A stretch of DNA of 64,000 bases from Closterium sp. NIES-65 (GCA_948144175.1 CANXME010002430.1:171200-235199); one strand, 5' to 3'. Shown: positions 10,194 to 22,000, numbered from the stretch's first letter. Numbers and translations are program-made. The notes: generated by a model not told the origin, from the letters alone.

Positions 10194-13100
10194 TCAATAC
10201 GCTTGCCGGCCATCGCCGTCCGTGATAATATCCTTGAAAGTCCGGCCGCCCGGAATCATGGGCAGCACGTGCTCTTGGTGCGGCACAATGATATCCAGCA
10301 GGTACGGCCCTTCAGCTGCCAGCATCCTCTCAATGGCTCCTCGCAGCTCCGCCTTGCGTGTGACGCGCTCTGAAGGCACCTTGCAGGCTGCAGCGAATTT
10401 GGTGAAGTCGGGGAAGATCTCGTCCTCGTTGTCCGGCAGACCCAGGAAGGTGTGCGCGCGGTTGGCCTGGTGGCAGCGGGATGGAAGTGTGAGGGTGGGG
10501 GGGGAGCGGGTGGGGGGGGTGTTGTGGGGAAAAAGATAAAAAAGTGCTCTCGTCCTCATTGTCTGGCAGACCCAGGAAGGTGTGCGCTCGGTTGGCCTGG
10601 GGGGAAGGGGACAACAGGGATACAAGAGAATGGAATACTGACTGAGGGACCCCTCACTTGGGGAAATACTTACTTGGGGAAAGATCTCTCGTGGTGAAGC
10701 AGGCCCAGGAAGGTGAGGGAAAGACCTACTAGTGCGTGTGTAAGTGATTCTCAGTCGTGCATTCAGATGAACCAGCATTCACCCACCATCACATCCCTCC
10801 CATGCCATTCCTTGAATGAAATCCCTTCCGTTGTTGGCTCCCTCACGAACCATTCCTTGAAAGACTGAAGTCTGACAATGCCCCCACCCGTCCCCACCGC
10901 TCCTCACCTTGTAGAACCGATCCTCCCACTGCACCACCATCCCCAGGTGCTGGTTATTCAAAATCATGATCTTCACCGGCAGCTTCTCGGCAGTAATCGT
11001 CGCAAGCTCCTGAACATTCATGATGAACGACCCATCGCCATCAATATCAATCACGGGGAGCCCCGGCTCGCTGGCAATAGCGCCCAGGGCGGAGGGCAGG
11101 CCGAAGCCCATGGAGCCCAGCCCGCCCGAGGTGATCCAGCGGCGCGGCTGCTGGTACTTGAAGAACTGCGCCGCCCACATCTGGTGCTGCCCGACTCCTG
11201 TGGCGATCACGGCCTCGCCCTTGGTGATCTCGTACAGCATCTCAATCGCCTCCTGGGGAAGAATCGCCTCCTCCACCTGATGGGGATGATCATGGTACGG
11301 CAGGAGGACAAGGGAGAGAGAGGGGACAGGAGGGGTGTGAAGCGGTGGGGTGGTCATCGCTATCTCGCCCTTGGTGATCTCGTACAGCATCTCAATCGCC
11401 TCCTGGGGAAGAATCGCCTCCTCCACCTGATGGGGATGATCGTGGTATGCCAGCGAGGGAGAAGGGAACAGGGAGAGGGAGGAAGAGGTAAGAGTGGGAC
11501 ACAGAGGTGTCACCCTGCATGATGATTTATGAGTCGACTCAAAAATCGACTCAGCACACACACTGCATGATCTCGTACAGCATCTCAATCGCCTCCTGGG
11601 GGAGAATGGCCTCCTCCACCTGATGAAGGTGGTGGTGACGGCATGGAATGGGGGTCGGGGAGACGGGGGAGATGACAAGGACACGGGGACGATGAGGGGG
11701 ACGAGGGGGGCGAGGGAAGGAGGGAGACGGACGGGGAGAAGGGTGAGAAGGCGGGGGCCAGCAGCACAGGCCTTGACGGTGAGGCGGAGCAGACTTTTGA
11801 GTCGACTCAAAAGGGGGCCAGCAGCACAGGCCTTGACGGTGAGGCGGAGCAGACTTTTGAGTCGACTCAAAAGGGGGCCAGCAGCACAGGCCTTGACGGT
11901 GAGGCGGAGCAGCGATTCCCACTCAGGAATGCGCTGCAGAGGGCAGTGTTTTTCCGCATTGCGTAGCATCCAAGGCAGATTGACATCACGCCTTACTATG
12001 GTGCAGTCACCACGCGTTCTCGTGCTCTCGTGCACCCATGCCCGCATGCATGCATGCACATGGGCGTGAGAGCTGTGAGTTACATCTTCAATCACGATTG
12101 GTAGCCAGCCACTGCCAGTGCAGTGGTAGACCCTCACATTCCACCACTGCCGGTGCAGTGGTAGACCCTCACATTCCACCACTGCCATTGCCATACTGCC
12201 GTTGCCACTGTGTTTCGGGAAGCTGCTCAACTACACTGCGGGAGATCGAGCGGCTTCTTCCCCGTCTGTGCCTTTCCAAACCATGCCACATCCTTCCCCC
12301 CTGTTTAACGCACGGTCACATCTTGTACAACGCATTTCCACAGCCGCAGCTCACCTGGGGGTACTTGAGCGGCCACTTCTCCTTCTGCGCCATGCACTCG
12401 TCGCGCCACTCCGCGTACGACGGAAGCGGGCGGCCGTCCGCCACCTCCTCCTTGATGGCGGCGTTGAGCAGCGCGAGCGCGGGGCGCGTGTCCGCGTGCA
12501 TGCTCACGTGCGCCTCCTTGTTCTTCCCGATCTCCGCCGGGTCGATGTCGATGTGCACTATACTCGCGCGCGCTGCGAACGCCTGTGGTGGGGGGGGAGG
12601 GGGGGAGGCGAGGGGGCGGAAGATGGGAGCGGAAATAAGGTGGGGGGGAAAGGGGCAGTGATCTCCGGTGGGTCGATGTCGATGTGCACTATGCTCGCGC
12701 GCGCCGCGAATGCATGAGGGAAGGGGGGCAAGGGCGGAGCGAGAGGGAGGGGGGAATGAGCTCGGAAGAAGAGGAGGAGGAGGTGAAAAAGAACCAAGGG
12801 GGGAAGAGTGAGTGGGGAAGGGTATGCGCGACGAATTCCGGTACGACAGCCCTCGCGTGGAATTGGAGTGATCCACTCCACAACCCCAAGTAGAACGATT
12901 CAGAGGAGGGAATCCCATGGAGGGAAGAGAAGAAAGCGGAGTGGAGAGGGATGAAGTGCGGCGTGATTCAGGAGCCAGGAGACCACTCACATCGAGCTTG
13001 CCGGTGACGCGGTCGTCGAAGCGCACGCCGAAGGCGAGCAGCAGGTCCGACGCGTCGACAGCATAGTTGGCGTACACCGTGCCGTGCATGCCCAGCATGT

Positions 13101-14769
13101 GCAGCGCATCCGGCGCTGACTGATCGTACACGCCGAGCCCCATGAGGGTGGAAACCACCGGGACTCCCGCCAGGCGCGCGAATTCGCGGATCTCGTCCGC
13201 GGCGTGCAGGCAGCCTCCGCCGAGGTAGACCACGGGGCGCTTGGCGGAGCGCAGCAGGCGGAGAATCTGGTCGACCTGCGCGCGCTGCGGCGGCGGCGGC
13301 AGGCGCGAGAGGTAGGCGTTAAGGCGCATGGGCTGGTTCCAGGACGGCACGGCGAGCGTCTGCTGCACGTCCTTTGGCACGTCGATCAGCACGGGGCCGG
13401 GCCGGCCGGACGCCGCCAGGAAGAACGCCTCACGCACTGTAAGGAGGCGTAAAGGGGGAAAGAGGGGGGGAGGAAAGAGAGACGCGGGGACACGGGGGGA
13501 GGAGGGATACGGGAACTGGGTGAGTCGGAAGGTCGTTGGAGTTGTGGCAGGCGGATGTAGCATGAATGCGGGCTGCTCGTTGATTATAGCGTAACTTTCA
13601 GGTCGATTTGGGAAACAAGCATGGCGTTAACGACGCGCGGTTCTTGGAAATATGTGGTTCTTGCACCGAATCCGTATCCAAGTACGAATGCGCGAGCAAC
13701 ACACGCGTTTAGTTCGATGCGGAACGCGGGCGTGCGAGCAACAAGATAGTTGTGCTTTGCAAATGACCGCGTTACGTCCACGATCAACGTAGTTGCGATT
13801 ACTCACGTTGACTCGTGTTGACTCACGGGCGTGCGACACTCACCGATGCGCGGGATGTCATCGACGTCCATGACGAGGTAGTTGTGCTTCGTGATGGACC
13901 GCGTCACCTCCACAATCGGCGTCTCCTGGAACGCGTCCGTCCCGATAAACGGCCGAGGCACCTGGCCGGTAATCGCGACGAGTGGCACGGAGTCGAGCAT
14001 CGCGTCGGCCAATCCCGTCACGAGGTTCGTCGCGCCGGGCCCAGACGTCGCGATGCACACGCCGACGCGGCCCGAGACCTTGGCGTATCCCTCGGCGGCG
14101 AACACCTCGCCCTGCTCGTGCCGGCACAGGATCGTGCGGATGTTGGGGGACCGCGTCAGCGCCTGTCGCGGTGAGGGTTTCCGGGTGGGGGGAAAGAGGT
14201 GAACGGTGGTTAGAAAGACGACTTTTCAGACGCCTCAGGGTCGACCGGGTTGGCGTTCGCCGGTGAAGAGCGGTAACCAGGAATTCGGCGACTTTTGTCG
14301 CAGAAGTAATGGTTTTGACAGATTCAGGTCTCGCTTCAAACGATACCTGATGAATCTCGAGGGACGCGCCGCCAGGGTAAGCGAAGAGAGTCCGCACGCC
14401 CTCCCTCTCGAGGGCCTCCACGAGAATGTCGCAGCCCTTGCGCGGCTCGTTGTCGCCGTAGCGCGACACAAAGTCTTTAGGGGTGGGCGGCACGAGCGAC
14501 TTGCCGCTGCTCACGCGCTGGCTCTGCAGCGCCAAGTCCGCATCCTGCGACACGGCGGGGCGGCTCGCGACGTTCGCCTTGGCACCTTCCGCGGGCGCCT
14601 CCGCGCGCACGGCTTGCGAGCGGCGTCGAGATGCCGCGTTGGAAGTGTGGCGAATGGAAGCGCCAAAGAATGCGGCTTTGGTGTTAGCGGGAGTGTTCTT
14701 CTGGACGATGCCGGTAGCCTCCACGGTGGTCAGACGCGACGACACGGCAGACAACTCCAAGGCAGCCAT
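10194..14769 (-). CDS. ALS: Acetolactate (acetohydroxyacid) synthase catalytic subunit, plastid-targeted, six exons
   Basis: Exons: 14769-14347, 14162-13844, 13436-12991, 12582-12355, 11276-10908, 10466-10194. All are GT/AG, phases agree, and 2058 bp encode 685 aa ending in TGA. The enzyme joins two pyruvates, or pyruvate and 2-ketobutyrate, in the first step of branched-chain amino acid synthesis. Residues 1 to about 80 are Ala/Ser/Arg-rich, like a transit peptide. Then come [19 protein letters not shown] with the ThDP-activating Glu157, [17 protein letters not shown], the FAD-domain segment [23 protein letters not shown], the ThDP-binding [18 protein letters not shown] and [17 protein letters not shown]. 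Length and order fit plant enzymes (about 670 aa). Exon 4 joins exon 5 without gap against the plant consensus ([12 protein letters not shown]). Four introns carry exon echoes. Confidence 0.95.
10549..10595 (-). repeat. Exon echo 1 of ALS exon 6
   Basis: A copy of the first 47 bp of exon 6 with its CCAG acceptor, ~85 bp upstream of the real exon in intron 5. It reads [16 protein letters not shown] exactly like the exon, then diverges into T-rich intron. The upstream pyrimidine tract is also copied. Confidence 0.88.
10681..10714 (-). repeat. Exon echo 2 of ALS exon 6, strongly decayed
   Basis: An older copy in the same intron. It keeps CACCTTCCTGGG and GAGATCTTTCC-like blocks of exon 6 in the right order and spacing, but the acceptor and several codons are lost. 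Confidence 0.6.
11364..11436 (-). repeat. Exon echo 1 of ALS exon 5
   Basis: A copy of the first ~73 bp of exon 5 plus its CATCAG acceptor in intron 4. The reading [20 protein letters not shown] is identical to the real exon. Beyond it the copy departs into intron. Confidence 0.9.
11566..11619 (-). repeat. Exon echo 2 of ALS exon 5
   Basis: A third tandem version of the exon-5 start (reads [17 protein letters not shown]). It also keeps an AG acceptor and the upstream CATCATC-type intron sequence. With the real exon there are three candidate acceptors in one intron. Confidence 0.85.
11757..11913. repeat. 60-bp tandem repeat (about 2.6 copies) with an 18-bp palindrome
   Basis: Units begin GGGGGCCAGCAGCACAGG and the first two end with the perfect palindrome TTTTGAGTCGACTCAAAA (11795-11812, 11855-11872). 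The third unit stops before the palindrome. It lies in ALS intron 4. Confidence 0.93.
12660..12716 (-). repeat. Exon echo of ALS exon 4, acceptor lost
   Basis: A copy of the first ~50 bp of exon 4 (reads [17 protein letters not shown]) upstream in intron 3. At the splice point the exon has CACAG|GCG while the echo has CATGCA, so the AG has been lost. Confidence 0.85.
13741..13790 (-). repeat. Exon echo of ALS exon 2 (donor side)
   Basis: Downstream of exon 2, within intron 2, the minus strand reads [14 protein letters not shown] against [14 protein letters not shown] in the exon. This is a diverged duplicate of the exon's 3' part. Confidence 0.8.
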
Positions 14770-15837
14770 GCTCGCTTACTCGGGGAACGGCAGACAAGAA
14801 GATCCTAACGGGGGGTTTGTTAAGGGTTTGAGTTTAGAAGCGTTTTCCCGACTTATCCGTGATGAGGCAAGCAACTGCGAAAATAACTGCCGTCTTAGTT
14901 ATGGCAGATGAGGGTTGTACGTAACGCCAACAAAAGTGGGACAACAGAAAGGGAGTTGTGAGAGGAAGGGCATGCATCTTATCATTCTTTGAGGTTGACG
15001 AGGATATGCTTGTAATGAGCGCGGCTCTTGGGCGTGGCAAGGGACTTTGTTACGGGATTTGGGTGCGCGCGGCCTCCAGCTAGGCAGCCAGGAGCCTACG
15101 TGGCCAAGGTGGCCGAATCCGCCTTCAAAAAATTTGCTGGGTATCCAAGGAGAGAGGAATGGGCAGGCTTGCCGGTCCACGTCAGAATGCTTTTGAAAGA
15201 TACCTGTCCGTCATCCAACGGCATCGTAATCGCTCACGTGCAGGGTTCCAGCGCGGAAAAGCCGAAAATGAATCTCCGACTCCCCCTGCTGACGTTCCCG
15301 ACCAGCTACAGCAGCGAAACTAGGAAGGTGAACATACTGTATAGAGGACGGAGCTCATGATCACTTCATGACTCGTAGGAAGTCCTCGAACAGAATCATA
15401 TGACTGAGAATGGAGAAGTGTTCTAAGAATTTCTTGTTTCTATTATCAGAGTGCGCGTATATCAAGTATACAGTGTCAAACGACCTCTTCCCCTGCAAAC
15501 CCAGTCCTCACCCATTCCAGCATAAGAGCCACACGCCCTCCCTCATTCTTCCTTTCACGTTCTTTCGTTCTCATCGCTAAACCCCTCAGCAAGCGGTCGG
15601 TTCTCCGGCGTCTGTCTCGGGGGAGCGCTCATTCGTCAAATTAAGTCAAGTAAGAACGCTCGCGTGATTCTCTAGTAGCATGCAAGCCTTCAATCCAAGT
15701 AGTGCGATTTTCCGCTATGTGATCGACTGCTTAAAGCCCGGCAGCAGATGCCGATGGACGGCGAAGATTAGCGCGCGGACCAGCGAAACCATGCTGTCTC
15801 TTTTGTCGTTTCGTCCAGGTCAGCAAAGCAAGGCATC
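14770..15837. other. Divergent intergenic region between ALS and RPS20
   Basis: About 1.07 kb between two head-to-head housekeeping genes, so it must hold both promoters. No gene is supported. The ribosomal-protein side is pyrimidine-rich (about 15490-15640). I do not see a clear TATA box. Confidence 0.6.
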
Positions 15838-17228
15838 ATGGCAGGCGTGCCGCCGCCCGTGAAGTCCGCCAAAGCGGGGTTGGAGGAGACCCCGGTGGAG
15901 CAGCAGGTGCAGAACATCCGCATCACGCTCAGCTGCATGAACAACGTCAAGAGCCTCGAGAAGGGTTAGTTCTCACCAAAACTTGTGAATTCGTGCTTGC
16001 TAGATGTGCTGTTGCGGCCGCTAGATGTGCTGTTGCGGGAATTGCACGAGTGCAGTCGTCCCTGTGTTCGACCAGAAGCGCTCGTCTGTCTTTTTTGCGC
16101 TGAGTGCTTTGTATTTCATCGACTCGATATCTTGTCGTTGGCAAGCCTGATTTTGCTATTGACGCGGTTTCGGGTTTAGCCCTTCGCTATTGGCTGTTCG
16201 CGCCACAGTAGCCGCGGCGGTGCGCCACGGTCATGAGCGTGTCGACGTTTCATAGCTGCGACTGTTTTCAAGCTCTGTTCTTTCGCGCGTTTATATCACC
16301 TGCTCACCCGGTTACCTGCTCCGTTTCTGTTCTCTTTCCTTTCTCCCACTTTCTCTTCTTTCGTTTTCCTTTCTCGTTTCCGTCTCTTCGCCTCCCCCAT
16401 CTTCCCCCCTCCCAATCCCTGACGTTTCCCCGCGCAGTGTGCGCGGACCTGGTGCGCGGAGCCAAGGAGAAGCGCCTCAAGGTGAAGGGCCCCGTGCGCA
16501 TGCCCACCAAGGTGCTCCGCCATACCACGCGCAAGTCCCCTTGCGGCAACGGTGAGTTGAGGGAAGAACGAGGGGGGGGGGGGGGGGGGGGGAGTAGCTG
16601 AGTCACTTTGAGAACTCTTGTGCTGCAGTAGTTAGGGTGAGTGGCGAGGCACGGCACGGCCGCGGTGTATGAAGGAAGGGGCTGTGCGACAGGCGCATGG
16701 TGACTCAGCGAATAGAAGCGCTGATTGGTGCCTCGCACACGCTGGTGCGACGAGGCGAGATCGCGTCGGCGTGCCGAGTTGACGCGCTTGTGCGCGGCAG
16801 CGGTGGTGCGACTCTGCCCCACCGCAGCAAGCTGCTGCTGTCATCCCGTGCCCCCAAGCTCGGCGTGAAGCTTCCCCCCACTTCCCGCCACTCCTCTTCC
16901 GCCTCCAGCTCCCGCCGTCTCGGTCAAACTACCCCGCTTGGTTCTCCCTTTCTTTACAGGAATGAACTCGTGAGACACGTTCGAGCTCGCGTGCGCAAGC
17001 GCCAGTGCCTCAGTGCCCCTCAACACCCTCCAACACCCCCTGTTCCCCTCTCTCTCTTCCCCCCAACCACCCCTCCCCTTTGCAGGTACCAACACGTGGG
17101 ACACGTTTGAGCTGCGTGTGCACAAGCGCGTGATCGACCTGGTGAGCCCATCGGAGGTGGTGAAGCAGATCACGTCCATCAGCATCGAGCCGGGGGTCGA
17201 AGTCGAGGTCACTGTCACCAGCGCTTAA
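15838..17228 (+). CDS. RPS20: Cytosolic 40S ribosomal protein S20 (uS10), three exons
   Basis: Exons: 15838-15964, 16438-16551, 17086-17228. GT/AG junctions with consistent phase give 384 bp, 127 aa, ending in TAA. Visible conserved blocks are [70 protein letters not shown] and [12 protein letters not shown]. Land-plant S20 is about 120-124 aa, so the length fits. The protein is part of the head of the small ribosomal subunit. The N-terminus ([17 protein letters not shown]) is the variable part. Intron 2 contains a G-run at 16571-16593 and a decayed copy of the start of exon 3. Confidence 0.96.
16960..17003 (+). repeat. Exon echo of RPS20 exon 3, with stop
   Basis: It follows a TTTACAG acceptor ~125 bp before the real exon 3. 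It matches the exon start at GACACGTTCGAGCT (exon: GACACGTTTGAGCT) and downstream GTGCGCAAGCG. In the splice-compatible frame it gives Met-Asn-Ser then TGA, so use of this acceptor would truncate the protein. Confidence 0.87.
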
Positions 17229-17554
17229 AGCCCAACCTGCTCTTAAAGCCCGTGTCTCTGCATTTTGCCAGCAGAGTGAACAGTGGCCCACCCACACATA
17301 GCCTGCTGCTGGTTGTGCTGTGATCGTTGTTGCTAGTGGAGAGACAGGTGGTGAACATGGTGCATGCAAGGCAAGGTATTCTCTGTGAATGAAATGATCA
17401 ACTTGCAGTAGTCGGTTGGCTAGTCTCTGATTGGGGATAAGTACCAGTAACACAAGCTACAACTATCCTGGCCAGTGCAGGAGTCAGGACCCTTGCCCTC
17501 AGTGCACTTGGTTGATATGAAAAAGAGTACATATTATAGAGAAACGACAAATAT
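17229..17554 (+). other. RPS20 3' flank
   Basis: 3' UTR and flank up to the TA target site of the DNA transposon. No gene or clear terminator motif is seen. Confidence 0.55.
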
Positions 17555-18155
17555 TACCGTCATCGCCTGGATAGAAGACAGTGTCGAATTGAAGACAGGG
17601 GGTGTCTTTAATACGGGTGTTTCTTATAGTTGGGTGCTTCCGATTATAAGCCACCTACAAGCGTGTACGACTTAAGACAGTGCCTACTAAACAGTGCTAG
17701 GGTTTAGGGTTTCCTTATAAAGGGGGTGGGTGTCTTATAATCGGTTCTTGCATTCAGGGGTGGGGGGGGTACATGCATGCATTTATCCAATCTTACTATT
17801 TCTACCTAGCCCCCCTCTGTTACGCCCTCCTCATCTGCACTAGTAGATGGTGGCTCCTGCATCCCCAAGTCTGGCACTCGCCAGGCGTGCCTGGCTGTCT
17901 GCACGGGCTCGATCATGCGGTCAGCCTCGGCCGCCCCTCCCCGGTAGTGAGGGGTCTCCTGGTACAGCACCTCCAGGCCGGTGGCCACGGCCACCTCTTT
18001 CACGCCCTCCGCCTGCATCTCCTCCTCCTCCTCCTCCTCGGGAGCCTTCCCAAGCAGGCGCGTGTTGTCGCCCGTGGTGCCCCCGAGGCACATGTCTTCG
18101 GTGACATCGGTGGTGCTCCTGGCGCGCAGGTGGGACATCACCAGATGGTTCTCGG

Positions 18156-18265
18156 TGTCAAATGTTGTAGCCTGTAGTGAGGTTTGTCTTAGGGGGTACA
18201 TAAGTTAGGGTTTGTCATATGTACCCCAACCAACATCAATGCAACATCCATTCCTCATTTAGACA
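18156..18265 (+). repeat. 5' LTR of copia element 1 (110 bp)
   Basis: Starts TGTCAAATG and ends TTTAGACA just before the primer-binding site. The same 110-bp unit occurs at 30852-30961 and 38040-38149. Confidence 0.93.
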
Positions 18266-18277
18266 TGGTATCAGCTA
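18266..18277 (+). other. Primer-binding site of copia element 1
   Basis: TGGTATCAGCTA directly abuts the LTR and resembles the TGGTATCAGAGC primer site of copia elements that use initiator tRNA-Met. Confidence 0.8.
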
Positions 18278-18394
18278 GGTTAGGATCCTGTGGGATCCCG
18301 TTCCTCCGTTCTCCGTTCGTACCTCCCGAGCCTGATCCTACCTCTCGTTCGTACCAGTTTAGTTGTTACCGCGCCTAGTACCGAGCCTAGCATC

Positions 18395-18990
18395 ATCTCC
18401 CCCGTCGCGTCGCGCCCGTTCCCCCCGTCGCGTCGCGCCCGTTCCCCCCGTCGCGTCGCGCCTGTTCCCCCCGTCGCGTCGCGCCCGCCTGTTCCCCCCC
18501 CGTCCCGTCGCCCTGTCCCGTCGCGTCGCCCTGCCCTGTCCCGTCGCCCTGTCCCGTCGCGTCGCCCTGTCCCGTCCCGTCGCCCTGTCCCGTCGCGTCG
18601 CCCTGTCCCGTCCCGTCGCCCTGTCCCGTCGCGTCGCCCTGTCCCGTCCCGTCGCGTCGCCCTGTCCCGTCCCGTCCCGTCCCGTCGCCCTGTCCCGTCG
18701 CGTCGCCCTACCCCGTCGCGTCGCCCTGCCCTGTCCCGTCGCCCTGCTCCGTCGCGCCGCCCTGCCCCGTCGCGTCGCCCTGTCCTGTCGCGTCGCCCTG
18801 CCCCGTCGCGTCGCTCCCGCCCTTTCCCCCGTCGCGTCGCCCTCCCTAGGCCCTAGCCCGTCGCCCTCCCTAGGCCCTGGCCCGTCGCCCTCCCTAGGCC
18901 CTGGCCCGTCGCCCTCCCTAGGCTCTGGCCCGTCGCCCTACCCTAGGCCCTGGCCCGTTGCCCTACCCTACGTTTTGGCCCGTCGCCCTA
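18395..18990 (+). repeat. GC-rich minisatellite leader of copia element 1
   Basis: Tandem CCCGTCGCGTCGCCCTGT-like units, then CCCTAGGCCCTGGCCCGTCG-like units, fill the leader between the primer site and the polyprotein. Long open frames through it are repeat artefacts. Copy numbers differ from element 2. Confidence 0.9.
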
Positions 18991-19066
18991 GCCCGCTCTT
19001 CCGCTGCGACTGAGTCCTCTTCCCCCCCGGTTGTTACTCGCCTGTTCGTTCGCGTTGGTTCTCACT

Positions 19067-22000
19067 ATGGCGACTCCGCGAGTTCTTCGTTTCGACGCTG
19101 ACGGTAGACCCCTTGACTTTTCCGTCTGGCTTCTTCGCGCTCGTCGTCTGTTAGAGAGTCAGGTCCAGGGGGGCGAGACCCTCTGGTCACACGCTACTGG
19201 TGACCTCCCCGAGCCCCCCGAGCCTACCGCTTTAGGCCCTGCTCCTGACGACGCTGCTACGGCTCGCTTTGCCCGTCAGCGCGCTGACCGGACGGCTTGG
19301 ACGTCGCGTGACGCTGCGGCCTGCATCGCACTCAGCAGCCTCCTCCCTGAGTCCGAGGAGGTCCACTTTACTCAGGTTCGCACCGCTGCTGCGTACCTCA
19401 CTGCGATTAAGGCCCGCTACTCTACTCCCGCTACTGTCTCTCTCGGCCGTCTTTTCCTCCCGTTCCTGTTTCCTGATCTTGCCTCGTTTGAGCGCTCTGC
19501 TGACTTGATCGCTCACCTCCGCTCGCTCGACGCTAGTTACCGCGCTGCTTGCACTGAGGCACAGCTTGCACTGCTTCCTCCCCCCATGGCGATTACTGTC
19601 TATTTCATCGCCACTAGCCTCCCTGACCGCCTTGCCTCCGTTCGTGACGCGCTTCTGCTGAAGCACCCTAGTGAGCTGACTATCGAGGTCCTTGAGTCTG
19701 CACTCAAGGACGTCGAGAGCAACCTTCGTTCGGTAGCTGCCGCCTCTGGTACTGTGTCCCCCCCACTCTTCCACGGGTGCACAGTCCCGCAGTTACCCAC
19801 CTTCACTGCCTCTCTTGCCACTGCCGCTACTGACGCGACTGCGGCTGCTGTTACGACTGCGTCGCGGTCCCGCGGCAGGGGGGGCAAGAAAGGTGGTTCC
19901 GGTGGAGGTGGAGGCGGAGGTAGCGGAGGTAGTGGGGGTGCTGTTGCGACTGGCGGTGGTGGGAGTGCAGCGTCTGGAGAGACCCCTCGTGCAGCGGCTG
20001 GTGACTCCACTGCACCTGCTGGTGGCGGCGACCCTCGAGCTCGTCAGTCGCCTCCTGTACTGCCGGCCCCGCTAGGTGGAGCAGCGGCATGGTACCAGGC
20101 TCAGCGTCAGCAGCACCTTCAGCAGCAGCAGCAGCCCCTTTCCTCCCAGCAGCCTCAGCAGCAGCAGCGTCAGCAGCTGGCTCCGGGGTCGGGGCTGCGT
20201 CAGCCCCAGCGCGGTGCTGCTTACCCTCCCTGCCCCTACCAGGTTCAGACAGGTCCTCGTCGGGGCCACCCTTGTGGCCGCTTTCACCCCCCTGGTCAGT
20301 GCTTTGCTCAGCTCACTGACACGGTCCGATTGACCTACGGGGTTGGCGGTCCTGCTCCTGACTGGCTTCCTCTGGTTCAGCGCTACGGCTCCGCTCTGTG
20401 GGGCATGTCTGCTGAGCAGTTAGTTGATCTGATTAGTGCTCCTCATGCTATGTATGCTGTTGTTGACTCTAGTGTTTCTGACTCTGTTTACTCTGGTGTT
20501 GTTAGCTTAGGTGCTAGTCTTGCTCAGTTGCCTGTTGCTAGTGTAGGTACTTGTGTAGACTCTAGACCAGCGACTACCTCAGAGGACGCTTCGCTGTCGT
20601 TCACACTGGACTCTGGAGCCTCCCACTGCTTCTTTCGGGACAGCACGACACTTACACCACTTCCTGCGCCTGTTTCTGTAGCGTTGGCTGATCCCACTAC
20701 GGGACCAGTCACTGCACGTCACACTACCACTTTACCGTGTCCTGCTGCTCCCTCCGGGTCTCTCACTGGGTTTCACGTCCCCTCGTTCTCCCGGAACTTG
20801 GTGGGCGTGCGACCCCTCGTGAGTCAGCACGTGGGTGTGTGGTTTGAGCCTTCTGGAGAGACTGCGGTGTGTGTTGACGGAGACTCTTACCAGCCTCTTG
20901 CTACCTTTACTGCTGAGCCGGGCTCGGGTCTCTACACTCTTCACACTGGCCCGCGTGCGCCGCAGCAGCAGCCGCAGCAGCAGCAGCAGCCGCAGCAGCA
21001 GCAGCAGCAGCACCAGCGGCCGCACCAGCAGCCCCCCCTACTGCCACTGCCCCCGGTTCCCCCCCCCGTTCGGGTCCCCGCGTCTCACCAGGTTGCTACG
21101 TCCCCCCAGGTGTCTGTGTCGTGTCAGGTTCCTACGTCTGTTCCAGTCGCTGCGTCGTGCTCCTGCCGGTCGCTTGCCCACCCCACCGTTCTGTGGCACC
21201 ACCGGATGGGGCACCCGTCCCTTCCACGTCTGCGCGCTATGTCTAGTCAGCGTCTTGTCCTAGGCCTCCCACGTGTCTTGCCGTCGCTGCCGCCTTCGCC
21301 TGCGCCGCCGTGTCGTCCCTGCGTCGAGGGTAGGCTGCGCGCCACCCCTCACTCCTCCTCCCTTCGTCCGGCCACCGAGCCTTTTGAGACGCTTCACTTG
21401 GACGTCTGGGGCCCAGCCCCTCGTCTAGGCCCTGAGCGTGAGCGTTACTTTCTGGTGGTCGTTGACGACTTCTCCCGCTACACCACAGTGTTCCCTCTGG
21501 CGAAGAAGTCTGAGGTGACTTCTACGCTGATCAGGTGGTTGCTCACCACTGCGGACACTCGTGGTCGTCGTGTCAGCTGTCTCCACTCCGACCGTGGGGG
21601 TGAGTTTCGCTCCGGCATTCTCGCTGGATTCTGTCGCGAGCAGGGCATTCGTCAGTCCTGGACGCTTCCAGAGTCCCCACAGCAGAATGGGGTTGCTGAG
21701 CGCCGCATAGGCCTGGTCATGGAGATCGCCCGCACCTCCCTGACTCACGCCTGTGCCCCCCATTTTTTGTGGCCCTACGCGGTCAGGTACGCCGCGCACG
21801 AGCTGAACCTCTGGCCACGTGTCTCTCGACCAGAGGTTTCACCGACCAGTCTTTGGACAGGGTCCCCTGGTGTTGCGTCGCGGTTTCGTGTCTGGGGGTG
21901 CTTGGCTCTTGTCCGCGACACCTCCGCGGACAAGCTCTCGCCTCGTGCCGTCCCCTGTGTCTTCCTTGGTTTCCCTGAGGACTCCTCTGACTTCACCTTT

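Noticed and set aside
18290-19013. Open frames of 190-240 codons (Arg/Pro/Ser-rich) in the leaders of copia elements 1 and 2, also at 30986-31711
   Set aside because: They follow from GC-rich tandem repeats without stops, show no domain, and differ freely in repeat number between the two copies.
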